From NCBI GenBank assembly GCA_029983695.1, contig JASBZB010000016.1, positions 1-64,000 on the forward strand: 64,000 nucleotides of DNA. The letters run 5' to 3'. Under the pieces are notes generated by a model. It had not been told where the DNA came from, searched no databases, and worked only from the letters and a program-made list of their open reading frames with translations. This stretch comes from Lutispora sp003527145. GTDB taxonomy: Bacteria > Bacillota > Clostridia > Lutisporales > Lutisporaceae. Positions 1 through 8,604 of the stretch are shown here, in pieces; positions within the stretch are counted from its first letter, which is position 1; every line of letters begins with the position of its first letter. The position numbers were made by a program, and so were the translations under genes.

Positions 1-38
1 TTGCCTTTTGAAACATCAATACCTACTGCGTTGTACAT
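1..38 (-). mobile_element. IS110-family transposase, N-terminus only (cut by window edge)
   Basis: Only 12 codons are inside the window. On the minus strand the protein begins MYNAVGIDVSKG, the usual start of IS110-family DEDD transposases, where the Asp of GIDVSK is the first catalytic residue of the RuvC-like domain. A GGAGG site lies about 8 bases upstream of the ATG at 38, which supports this start. The same frame stays open further upstream to a TGA at 185-183, with another ATG at 143 that has no ribosome site. The rest of the gene lies outside the window, so it is unknown whether it is intact. Confidence 0.75.
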
Positions 39-338
39 TCTACGTACCTCCAAAAGTGAATCTGCATGGATTCCAGCATTCCTCATTGCCGATTCAATCT
101 CCTGGGGTGTCAAACGAACGTGGAGTGGTAGTTCAACCTGCATAAATCGAACGGCTGCAATGACAGGCTGGCTGACTGGCTTTCATACGGACGCTCATGG
201 TCCTAGGAGGTGTCGTCAGACCGATGCCTAATCATTATACAGCTTAAACAATGAGAGGATTAAGTCCCAACTGGCTGTTGGGTACTAAAAACCTACACTT
301 ATATATTAGGAGGAGACTATCAAATATTTAAAAGAATA
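39..338 (-). other. Non-coding DNA upstream of the IS110 transposase, probably the left end of the element
   Basis: No convincing gene is seen here; the plus-strand reading frame over 1-231 is the shadow of the transposase side. The stretch holds a perfect 6-bp hairpin at 266-282 (CCCAAC, TGGCT loop, GTTGGG). In IS110-group elements the non-coding left end upstream of the transposase encodes the bridge RNA, so this DNA is a candidate for such an RNA, but I cannot fold it or fix the element boundary. The plus-strand ribosome site of the next gene lies at 308-315. Confidence 0.4.
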
Positions 339-2042
339 TTGAAATTTTATAAGCCTTTCAAAAAGAGAATAATGTTGGTACTTATATGTATAGTGCTATC
401 CGCCGGTATAAATATTGCGGAGCCATATATAGGAAAGCTTCTGATAGATGAAGGTCTGATAAAAATGAATTTCAATCTGTCGTTCAAGTTTGCGTTAGCA
501 TGCTTTTTGTTAGCGCTCATGCAGCAATGTATTTCTGTTTTGGAAACCAAATATACGGTTTATCTGAACACTATGGCTCCTTTTTATATGCATAAGGCTG
601 CCCTAAAGCAGCTTTTGAAAATCAAGATAGAGTATTATAGCAATAAAAATTCATCCGAAATAATAAATAATATCAATATGGATATAGGAAATATAAACAG
701 AGTATTTGAAAAGAGCACGATTTACGGAATAACTCAAATCTTGGGATTTGTGGGAGGCTTGATCGGGCTTTTGATTATTGATTGGCGAATGACAATCGTT
801 GTATTATTGGTTATTCCGATAAGATATGTGATTGTAAAGTATGCATCCGAGAAACGAAGGAAATATATGCAAGCTCAAATAGAGCTGTATAGAGAATACT
901 CTGCATGGCACGGCGATGTCATTGAGGGTGTCAGAGAAATAAAGCTTTGGGGCATATATAAAGAAATTTACTCGGAATTTACAGAAAAGCAAAGAAAAAT
1001 CATCCGGATTACAATGAAGGTCACATTTTTGGATATTGTAAACAGTGTCTCAGAGTCAATAGTATTTGAGCTTTTGATAAATTCCCTATATATAATAGGG
1101 TCGTATTTTATTATTGGCGGCAGCCTTTCTGTAGGCGCATTATTTTCCTTTATTACTTATAGCGCCTTTGTAACCAGGCCGGTATCGGTTTTGTTAAACA
1201 TTTGGTACAGCCTCTCCAGCATAATGCCCTCGGCAAAGAGATTCTTCGAGTTTCTCGATATGGAGCGTGAGAGAGATTATTTACCGAATGAAGCCTATAC
1301 CCAAGAAATAAAAAAAGTAAAAGGGGCTATAAAGTTTGAAAACGTGTCATTTTCTTATAATGAGGGCAGTAAGATTCTCGATGGTGCCAGTTTTGAGATA
1401 AAAGCCGGTGAAAGAGTTGCGTTAATAGGGCCCAATGGTTCAGGTAAATCAACAATAATCAATCTTCTGCAAAGGATGTATGATCCTGCTAATGGCAGAA
1501 TTCTGATAGACGGTGTTGATATAAATTGCATAAAGCTCAAGGAATATAGAAGCTTGATAGCCTGCGTTAATCAAAATACATATATTTTTAATGGAAGCAT
1601 AAAAGATAATATAACTATGTTTACCGATGAAGATACCCTTATGATGGACAAGGCGGCACAAGCCGCATATATTTACGATTTTATAAAAAATCTTCAGAAC
1701 AAATATGATGCAAAAGTAGGGAAGAACGGTATGATGCTATCCGGCGGGCAAAGACAGAAGATTGCTATAGCAAGAGCCTTTTATAAGGACTCACAAATAT
1801 TGATATTTGATGAAGCCTTATCAAATTGTGACTTAGAATCCGAATCCAAAATCATTGATGCTATCAAGAAAAGCTATAATAAGACAATTATATTTATAAC
1901 ACATAATATGGCTGTTCTTAAAAATATGGATAGAATTCTATACCTTGAAAATGGTTATATAAAAGAGATAAAACCCATTGAGGACTTAGTATCTAGGACG
2001 GATAATGCTTTAAAAGCCATCGGGAAAGATGAGACGGCATAA
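339..2042 (+). CDS. ABC transporter, fused permease and ATPase (exporter type)
   Basis: A half-transporter of 567 residues of the MsbA/MdlB type, expected to work as a dimer in the membrane and export an unknown substrate. About 300 N-terminal residues carry the multi-helix membrane domain. The ATPase follows, with Walker A GPNGSGKST near residue 366, signature LSGGQRQ near 469 and Walker B ILIFDEA near 489. The Glu after the Walker B Asp is present, so it should hydrolyse ATP. The TTG at 339 lacks a ribosome site. An AGGAGGA at 309-315 is spaced for an in-frame ATA at 324, which would give an N-terminus MFKRILKFYKPF that looks typical for the family. The gene precedes the transporter cluster at 2142-9656 but is separated from it by 99 bases. 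Confidence 0.85.
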   Translation: MKFYKPFKKRIMLVLICIVLSAGINIAEPYIGKLLIDEGLIKMNFNLSFKFALACFLLALMQQCISVLETKYTVYLNTMAPFYMHKAALKQLLKIKIEYYSNKNSSEIINNINMDIGNINRVFEKSTIYGITQILGFVGGLIGLLIIDWRMTIVVLLVIPIRYVIVKYASEKRRKYMQAQIELYREYSAWHGDVIEGVREIKLWGIYKEIYSEFTEKQRKIIRITMKVTFLDIVNSVSESIVFELLINSLYIIGSYFIIGGSLSVGALFSFITYSAFVTRPVSVLLNIWYSLSSIMPSAKRFFEFLDMERERDYLPNEAYTQEIKKVKGAIKFENVSFSYNEGSKILDGASFEIKAGERVALIGPNGSGKSTIINLLQRMYDPANGRILIDGVDINCIKLKEYRSLIACVNQNTYIFNGSIKDNITMFTDEDTLMMDKAAQAAYIYDFIKNLQNKYDAKVGKNGMMLSGGQRQKIAIARAFYKDSQILIFDEALSNCDLESESKIIDAIKKSYNKTIIFITHNMAVLKNMDRILYLENGYIKEIKPIEDLVSRTDNALKAIGKDETA

Positions 2043-2141
2043 GAGGCGTAGCGTAATTTTAGACTTTCTTTACAAATATTCATTGTTTTTTTACTTTTAT
2101 TATTTAGAATAAAGGCAGGAAAATAAAAAGAGGGTGAGATA

Positions 2142-3539
2142 TTGAAAAAAACAGTTGCATTAATACTTGTGTTGATCATAGCTTCTTTATCTGCAGCATG
2201 CAGCCCGTTAAACAGAATGGCAGGAGTATCCGGTGATCTGGTATCTCCGGAACCCAAAGGGGACAAACAGGAGCTTACTATTCTGTACCAACCATGGATG
2301 GAGGCAGACATAGTCCCAGAAGTTATTAAGCCTTATGCTAAGCAGTTTGAGGAGCGGTTTGGAGTAAAAGTCAATTTCGTGGCTCCATCCGGATCGGATG
2401 ATGATTCTGACAAAGCCTTTGCCGCTATGATGTATGCAAAGGAAGGGCCTGAGCTTATATATTATGATAGGGACTTTTTCCTGCTTGAGCAATTGACCAG
2501 TCAAGGCGCATTGGTAAACCTGAAAGGAAAGGTTGCCAATATAGATAAAATGTATGACTCTTTGCAAAGGGATGATATGTATTATTCACCTGTCGGAATT
2601 CGCTATAGCGCTATCGTGCTGAACAAAGAAAAGCTGGATGAAATAGGAGTAAAAGAAATACCTCTTGATTGGACTAGTAAGGACTATCGTGACATGTGGC
2701 TCAGATGGCTGTATAAGTCACCAAGATTTTTCACACGGCAGGAATACTATGAGACTGTCCGAATGTGTATTGAGAACTTGGACTATTATGATAAAGAAAA
2801 TAATCGAGCAAGGATCAATACTCCAGAAATAAAGAAAGCTATCCGTGATTTACGAGAGGAAATATTTTCAAGCAATTATAAGTTAAATAAGGATTATACA
2901 TTTAAAAATTACTATAATGCTTTACGAAATTTTCAATCGGAAGAAGGTAAGAAAGACGCAGAACTTATTAGAACGGAAGAGTATAAGAGGGATCTTTTAA
3001 AAAAAGAACTTGAAGAATATGCTAGTAAGACAAATTTGCTTATTGCATCGCAGATTTATAAAGCTACATTAGAAAATTCAGTAATCCTTCCTCAAGAAAC
3101 AGATAGAGCTGCAGTGTTGAAATCTTTCGGGTTTGCTGTAAATAAAAACGGTAAAAACCTTGATTTGGCATATGAATTTATAAACGGTATTTTGAGCGAT
3201 GAAATTCAAATGGCAATGATAAGTGCAGATGAATTGTATAATATAAGTTATTTCTATCCGGTAAACCGAGATATTGAAAAAGATATTAAAAATCTGGAGA
3301 TAGAGACTGAAGTTGATAGCAAGGCAATAGAAGTAAGGGATTATGCTTTAGGGCAATTAAAAAGCGGTAAGTTGATATTAGATGCCTACTATGATGGTGA
3401 TGGCAAAAAGTCTGTATATAATGGGATAAGATATCATACTCTTGAAGCCGTATTTGCCGATAAGCCTTACTCAGATGAGCAATTGACACAGCTGCTCCAA
3501 AAGATTGAGAATGATATAAATCTATGGCTGAATGAGTAG
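2142..3539 (+). CDS. Extracellular solute-binding lipoprotein (carbohydrate-type ABC importer)
   Basis: A 465-residue lipoprotein that starts at TTG 2142 after AGAGGGTGAG. The signal peptide ends in the lipobox LSAAC (Cys about residue 20), so it should be anchored to the outer face of the membrane. The mature part has the layout of family 1 (maltose/sugar) binding proteins: an early TILYQPWMEA strand, a middle YYSPVGIRYSAIVLNK segment and a late VNKNGKNLDLAYEFI segment. A Lys/Glu-rich insertion near residues 260-300 is unusual. The two MalF/MalG-type permeases at 5696 and 6495 are its likely partners; the two-component system lies between them. The ligand cannot be told. Confidence 0.75.
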   Translation: MKKTVALILVLIIASLSAACSPLNRMAGVSGDLVSPEPKGDKQELTILYQPWMEADIVPEVIKPYAKQFEERFGVKVNFVAPSGSDDDSDKAFAAMMYAKEGPELIYYDRDFFLLEQLTSQGALVNLKGKVANIDKMYDSLQRDDMYYSPVGIRYSAIVLNKEKLDEIGVKEIPLDWTSKDYRDMWLRWLYKSPRFFTRQEYYETVRMCIENLDYYDKENNRARINTPEIKKAIRDLREEIFSSNYKLNKDYTFKNYYNALRNFQSEEGKKDAELIRTEEYKRDLLKKELEEYASKTNLLIASQIYKATLENSVILPQETDRAAVLKSFGFAVNKNGKNLDLAYEFINGILSDEIQMAMISADELYNISYFYPVNRDIEKDIKNLEIETEVDSKAIEVRDYALGQLKSGKLILDAYYDGDGKKSVYNGIRYHTLEAVFADKPYSDEQLTQLLQKIENDINLWLNE

Positions 3540-3620
3540 GGGTATTATATAAAATAGAGGGAAATGGAACAATTTGTGGAATACATGCAAATAAATCCTT
3601 TTTTTGGAGGAGAGATTAGC

Positions 3621-4301
3621 ATGAACATACTTGTTGTTGATGACGAGAGATTGATTGTAAAGGGTCTCAAACACAGCTTGGAGCAAAATGGCTTTAAGGT
3701 ATTTGCTGCATATGACGGTAAAGAAGCTCTTGAAGTTATAAACCGTGAAGCGGTAGAACTCATTTTGCTTGATATCATGCTGCCGGAAATCGACGGTATG
3801 ACATTGTGCAAAATGATAAGGCAGCATAGCGATGTACCTATAATCATGCTGACAGCCAAAGATGATTATATAGATAAAATTTTGGGGCTTGAGCTTGGTG
3901 CAGATGATTATGTGACAAAGCCCTTTCATAAAAGGGAATTGATTGCCCGCATCAATGCGGTATACAGAAGATACGGAAGCAGCAAGGGCAATGATGAAAC
4001 CATTGAAACCTCTGGCCTAAGGCTTAATATTTCAAACAGGACAGTATATAAGGGAGATGAGGAAATAAGCCTCACAGCCAAAGAATTTGATTTATTAAGT
4101 ATACTTGTAAGAAAGCCCGGCAGAGTTTTTACCAGAGAAATGCTATTTGAGACAATATGGAATGAATATGCCTGCGATACGAGGACTGTTGATGTACATA
4201 TAAGCAACCTACGGGAGAAGATTGAGCACGATCCCTCCAAGCCTGAATTGATAAAAACTAAATGGGGTGTGGGGTATTTCTTCAGAAAGGATATTCAGTA
4301 A
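3621..4301 (+). CDS. Response regulator, OmpR/PhoB type
   Basis: A protein of 226 residues. The receiver domain starts MNILVVDDERL, has the phosphoacceptor Asp in LLDIMLPEIDG near residue 53 and the conserved Lys in VTKPF near 102. A winged-helix DNA-binding domain fills the C-terminal half (LTAKEFDLLSILV, then TVDVHISNLREKI). The start at ATG 3621 is chosen because GGAGGAGAG precedes it; an ATG at 3564 in the same frame has no such site. The stop overlaps the kinase start (TAATG), so the pair is translationally coupled. It probably controls the flanking transporter genes. Confidence 0.92.
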   Translation: MNILVVDDERLIVKGLKHSLEQNGFKVFAAYDGKEALEVINREAVELILLDIMLPEIDGMTLCKMIRQHSDVPIIMLTAKDDYIDKILGLELGADDYVTKPFHKRELIARINAVYRRYGSSKGNDETIETSGLRLNISNRTVYKGDEEISLTAKEFDLLSILVRKPGRVFTREMLFETIWNEYACDTRTVDVHISNLREKIEHDPSKPELIKTKWGVGYFFRKDIQ

Positions 4302-5674
4302 TGTTTAGAAAGATAAGTACGAGAATGGCTTTTGCGTATGGAGCAATAATTGTGCTCACTATATTTATAATTGATGCGGTATTGATTTTCAGCTATCAGG
4401 AAAGGCAGCTCAGCAAAAATATCAAAAGCCAGGTTGAGTATGGAAATTTTATTGCGGACATAGCCAAGGAACATTTGAGTGATGTGGGAACGCTCAACAG
4501 TACTTTGCAAGGCTACACCAAAAATGTTGAGGGGCGGGTCCTCATCATGGATAAAAAAGGTTATGTTTTAGCTGATAAATATGCTGAGTATTTTGGCAAA
4601 ACATTGAAAAACAGCGTTATTGATAGGGCTATAAAGGATAAATCCAGTCAGGCAGGTTATGCCAGGCAGGATGACCATCATATAATGCTGGTTGCAGTGC
4701 CGATAAAGGACAGCAGAGGCCTATTGGGGCTGGTGCTCCTTTCTGCAGATATGGACTCTATAATAAAGGATATATCCGAACTAAAGATACAAGTCATATC
4801 TATATCTCTTCTAGCCTGTATCGCGGCTGTCATACTCGCATGGAAGCTGGGGTGCAAGATCACAAAGCCGCTTGAAATTTTAACCTCTGCTTCTGAGTCT
4901 ATAAGAGGCGGGAAATTGGATATACAGGTTGATATAAAAGAAAATGATGAGATAGGGGAGCTTGCAGATGCCTTTAATCGCATGAGCCAGGAGATATACA
5001 AAACAGATATAAGCAGAAGGCGCTTCTTAAGCGATGTATCCCACGAATTGAATACACCCCTGACCGCTATCAAAACCCTTGTTGAGTCACTCATAGACGG
5101 TGACGATGATATCTATGTATATAAAGAATATCTGAACGATATCAACTGCGAGATAGACAGGCTTTCGACTTTGGTGAAATCTCTCCTGACATCAACCAAG
5201 CTTGACCAGTCCGAGATTTTCAAGGAAAATGTTTGCATATATGACGAGGCCCAGTTTCTCAGCCGCTTATTCGGCCCGCGTCTTATGCAAAGGAAGATGA
5301 TCTTAAAAAATAACTGTGATAAGAGACTTATGATTTCTGCTGATGTTTCCATGCTGAGAGAGCTTTTGACAAACCTTATTGACAACAGCATTAAATATGG
5401 CAGGGAAGGCGGAAAGATAGAAATTTCTGCAGGCTCTATAGATGGCAAAAAATTGCTTAAAATTAAGGATGATGGAATAGGAATTCCTGATAAGGATCTG
5501 CCTTATATATTTGATTTTTTATACCGGGTCGATAAATCCAGAGGCAGAGGGATAGAGGGAAGCGGTTTCGGCTTGTTCATAGTGAAGAAAATTGCGGAAA
5601 GGCATGGCTGGGATATTCTTGTTAAAAGCCATGTAGAGGGCGGTACTGAGTTTACTATTATGATCGGGGATTAA
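4301..5674 (+). CDS. Sensor histidine kinase with HAMP domain
   Basis: A membrane sensor of 457 residues. It has an N-terminal membrane helix, an extracellular sensor region of about 130 residues, a second helix near 165-185 and a HAMP linker (KITKPLEILTSASES). The phosphoacceptor His is in DVSHELNTPLTA (about residue 248). The ATPase domain has the N box LTNLIDNSIKYG and the glycine boxes DDGIGI and GSGFGLFIVKK. It pairs with the overlapping response regulator upstream. The signal sensed is unknown; its place inside a transporter operon suggests that it senses the transported solute or a stress relieved by the transporter. Confidence 0.92.
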   Translation: MFRKISTRMAFAYGAIIVLTIFIIDAVLIFSYQERQLSKNIKSQVEYGNFIADIAKEHLSDVGTLNSTLQGYTKNVEGRVLIMDKKGYVLADKYAEYFGKTLKNSVIDRAIKDKSSQAGYARQDDHHIMLVAVPIKDSRGLLGLVLLSADMDSIIKDISELKIQVISISLLACIAAVILAWKLGCKITKPLEILTSASESIRGGKLDIQVDIKENDEIGELADAFNRMSQEIYKTDISRRRFLSDVSHELNTPLTAIKTLVESLIDGDDDIYVYKEYLNDINCEIDRLSTLVKSLLTSTKLDQSEIFKENVCIYDEAQFLSRLFGPRLMQRKMILKNNCDKRLMISADVSMLRELLTNLIDNSIKYGREGGKIEISAGSIDGKKLLKIKDDGIGIPDKDLPYIFDFLYRVDKSRGRGIEGSGFGLFIVKKIAERHGWDILVKSHVEGGTEFTIMIGD

Positions 5675-5695
5675 TCAGATGAATAGGGTGATCGC

Positions 5696-6493
5696 ATGAT
5701 ATTTATGGTGTTTCTTAGCATACTGGGTTTTTTTCTGCTTTATGTGCTCCCTTTTCTGTGGGGAATAAAATATTCTCTGAGCAGGAGCGGCTTTGACAAT
5801 ACCTTTGTGGGATTACAAAACTATATAGAGGTAGTGAAAAGCGATACCTTCAGATTAGCTGTTAAAAATACTGTGACCTTTATGGGCATTGCCATTCCCC
5901 TCATCATGCTTGTATCCTTCATATTGGCGCTGGCTATTTATGAGCTTAAGCCTCCCAAGTTTGTATACCTCTTTATTTTGCTCCCTATTGCTGTGCCCTC
6001 GACTTCAGTATCAGGCTTTTTTCGCAAGCTCATGGGAACCGGGGCAGGAAATTTGATGGATTCGGATTATGCCATGCTGGTAGTCATCATGATATTTATA
6101 TGGAAAAACACGGGCTACAATCTGATCATCTATCTGGCAGGGCTTCTGCAGATAGATCCGTCCCTCATCGAAGCATCGCAAATTGACGGGGCCAGCTATC
6201 TTCAGAGGCTCATACATATATTTATGCCTTTGTGCACCCCTTCCGCCGTCTTCGTAGGCATCGTATCTGTCATCAATTCTTTCAAGGTTTTCAGAGATGT
6301 ATATATACTGCAGGGCAAATATCCCAACCCTCAGATCTATATGCTGCAGCACTATATGAACAACAAATTCAAGTCTCTGGAATATGAAAAGCTTACGGCG
6401 GCGGCATATATTTTTGCTGCAATCATTTTTATTTTTGCTCTTTTGCTGTTCTATAAGGATAGAAAATATGGGAAAAAAGTAGGAGAGAGATAA
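5696..6493 (+). CDS. ABC importer permease, MalF type
   Basis: A 265-residue integral membrane protein with about six helices. The EAA loop, which docks on the ATPase, is seen as EASQIDGASYLQRLIHIFMPL near residues 159-180. It is the first of two adjacent permeases and should form a heterodimer with the product at 6495 to take up the solute bound by the lipoprotein at 2142. The stop of this gene and the ATG of the next are one base apart. No ATPase of the MsmK/UgpC kind lies nearby, so a shared ATPase from elsewhere in the genome is presumed. Confidence 0.85.
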   Translation: MIFMVFLSILGFFLLYVLPFLWGIKYSLSRSGFDNTFVGLQNYIEVVKSDTFRLAVKNTVTFMGIAIPLIMLVSFILALAIYELKPPKFVYLFILLPIAVPSTSVSGFFRKLMGTGAGNLMDSDYAMLVVIMIFIWKNTGYNLIIYLAGLLQIDPSLIEASQIDGASYLQRLIHIFMPLCTPSAVFVGIVSVINSFKVFRDVYILQGKYPNPQIYMLQHYMNNKFKSLEYEKLTAAAYIFAAIIFIFALLLFYKDRKYGKKVGER

Positions 6494-6494
6494 T

Positions 6495-7319
6495 ATGAGG
6501 AGAGTCTTGCTTTTGTTATTGATAATAGCGTCCTTGCTGTATATTTTCCCTATTGCTCACGCTTTTTTTAATTCCTTCATGAGTCAGGCTCAGATAAATA
6601 CCACCGCTATAGAGCTTATAGCGGAGCAGTTTAATCTTCAGCAGTATTATACTCTTGCCCTTTACAAGGGTGAGTATTTTAAATTCTTTTTAAACTCACT
6701 GAAGCTGACAAGCATAATCATAGCCGGACAGATTGGAGTAGGCATTTTTGCGGCTTTTGCTCTTGCAAAGATGAAATTCAGAGGGAGCCGGATACTCTTT
6801 GCCATATATGTTTTGGCTTTGCTTTTGCCATTTCAGGTTACGCTGGTTCCTAATTATCTCATATTTGATGCATCGGAAAGACTTCTTCATGTCACTATTT
6901 TGGATACCCATCTTGCAATCTTGCTGCCGGGCATTTTTTCTTCCTTTGGAGTATATCTCTTGAGGCAGTTTATAAGAGGAATACCTGACGAAATAATTGA
7001 AGCGGCCAGGATGGATGGCGCAGGATATGGAAGGATTTTATTCAAAATAGTTTTCCCCATGATCAAGCCGGCGATTTTTGCCTTGGCCGTATTGGTATTC
7101 ATAGATAGCTGGAATATGCTTGAGCAGGCTGTCATCTTCCTGAGCTCACCCGAAAAGTTACCTCTATCAGTGTTTTTAGAGACGATTTATTACAATGACT
7201 ATAGCGTATTCTATGCGGGAGCGGTCCTTTATATTGTCCCTGCACTGTTGATTTTGATTAAAGGAGAAAAATATCTGCGGCAGGGCCTTTCCATAGGAGG
7301 TCTGAAGAATGAAAAATAA
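6495..7319 (+). CDS. ABC importer permease, MalG type
   Basis: A 274-residue membrane protein with six predicted helices and the EAA loop EAARMDGAGYGRILFKIVFPM near residues 168-188. The N-terminus (YIFPIAHAFFNSFM) matches the MalG-side permeases of carbohydrate importers. It partners the product at 5696. Its end overlaps the start of the membrane-fusion gene at 7309 by 11 bases, which makes importer and fusion-protein genes one transcription unit, an unusual combination. Confidence 0.85.
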   Translation: MRRVLLLLLIIASLLYIFPIAHAFFNSFMSQAQINTTAIELIAEQFNLQQYYTLALYKGEYFKFFLNSLKLTSIIIAGQIGVGIFAAFALAKMKFRGSRILFAIYVLALLLPFQVTLVPNYLIFDASERLLHVTILDTHLAILLPGIFSSFGVYLLRQFIRGIPDEIIEAARMDGAGYGRILFKIVFPMIKPAIFALAVLVFIDSWNMLEQAVIFLSSPEKLPLSVFLETIYYNDYSVFYAGAVLYIVPALLILIKGEKYLRQGLSIGGLKNEK

Positions 7320-8604
7320 AGCTGTGAAATTAGCAAAAAAAATTATTATAGGTTTCTTTGCCTTGGTATTTATTATGGGCTTTTTCTCCAAATCCATCAT
7401 CAATTTATTTCTGCCTAAAGTCCGAGTTGCGGCGGCTGTTGCCGCACCTGTCGAGAGAAACCTTGATATAGAAGGCACAGTGGAAGCTCGAGACAGCGTA
7501 AAGATAAGATTGGGAGGAAATATTATTGTAGAAGAGTATTATGTAAAGCCCGGAGACGTAATACTTGCCGGATATCCCCTATTTAAGATCAATACACGCT
7601 TCGGAATAAAAAATTCAGATCCCGATACCGACAGCCTTAAATCAGAGCTCAAAAGAGAAGAATTAGGGCTTCAAAGCCTCAAGCAGAAAAGCTTTAAGCT
7701 TGAAGAGCTGGATATTTCAGCTATGGAGGCAGGACTGCAAGAAAGTGAAGATGATTTTGCAAAGAGGGAAAAGCTTTATGAAGCAGGCGCCATAGCGGCA
7801 GTCGAATTGGATGGCATCAAAAATAGAATCCGGGAACAACGATTGGACTTAGAAAAGGCCGGGCTGGAGTTGGAAGAGAAGAGGAAGGATAATGAAAATG
7901 ATATTATTAATTCAAGGATTAGAATAGAGGAATTGGAGAGGAATATCGCCGCCATTGAGAAAAAGGGAGCTTTTTATTCTAAGGCGGATAAGGACGGGAT
8001 ATGTTATTCGGATGTAAATGGTATTATGCTCTTTACTAATTTATCCGATGCTATACTGCCGCAAGACACTATAATAGCCGAAATAGCACAGCTTGATAAT
8101 GAAAAGGGTTTAATATTCACAGCACAAGCTAATGAGCGGGATTATGACATTGTCAAAACTGCCGGGATAATTCAATTAACATCCGATTACAGCAATTCTG
8201 CATATAAGGTGAGGATTACTGATATCAGCCAAATAGTAAATCAAGAAATGCTAAGCATAAGAGGGGTTTTTGAGGAGGGAACGGATCAGGGGCTGAAAAT
8301 AGGACAAAAGATGAAGGGCAAGATAAAGTCCATGTATTCGGATAAAGGACTCACGATACCAAAATCCGCTATTATTCCGGATGAAAGATTTATGGAGGGG
8401 CAAACGGGAACCGTATATATACTGGAAGAAAGGGACGGCATACTGGGCAAGGAGAATTTATCAAAAGCAGTAAAGGTTAAAATATTGGCAGTCGGGGATT
8501 CAAAAGCAATTGTATCGGGACTTGGGGGCTTTGATTATCCCAGGGTCATAACCAATTTATCATATAAAATAAGCGATGGGGCCAAGGTGTTCTTATGGCA
8601 ATGA
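7309..8604 (+). CDS. Membrane-fusion (HlyD/MacA-like) protein
   Basis: A protein of 431 residues with one N-terminal membrane helix (about 10-28), then a biotinyl-lipoyl-like barrel start (VEGTVEARDSVKIR, then VKPGDVILAGYPLFKI). A charged coiled-coil hairpin follows at about residues 110-215, and the second half of the barrel returns after it. This is the layout of HlyD/MacA adaptors. In Gram-positive bacteria such proteins act with MacB-type ABC exporters or modify their function. The downstream gene overlaps it by 10 bases and encodes a MacB-like membrane protein, the likely partner. No ATPase follows. Confidence 0.8.
   Translation: MKNKAVKLAKKIIIGFFALVFIMGFFSKSIINLFLPKVRVAAAVAAPVERNLDIEGTVEARDSVKIRLGGNIIVEEYYVKPGDVILAGYPLFKINTRFGIKNSDPDTDSLKSELKREELGLQSLKQKSFKLEELDISAMEAGLQESEDDFAKREKLYEAGAIAAVELDGIKNRIREQRLDLEKAGLELEEKRKDNENDIINSRIRIEELERNIAAIEKKGAFYSKADKDGICYSDVNGIMLFTNLSDAILPQDTIIAEIAQLDNEKGLIFTAQANERDYDIVKTAGIIQLTSDYSNSAYKVRITDISQIVNQEMLSIRGVFEEGTDQGLKIGQKMKGKIKSMYSDKGLTIPKSAIIPDERFMEGQTGTVYILEERDGILGKENLSKAVKVKILAVGDSKAIVSGLGGFDYPRVITNLSYKISDGAKVFLWQ

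Noticed and set aside
1..231. Plus-strand reading frame of 76 codons at the left edge
   Set aside because: It is antisense to the IS110 transposase start, begins with TTG at the window edge and has no recognisable protein character.
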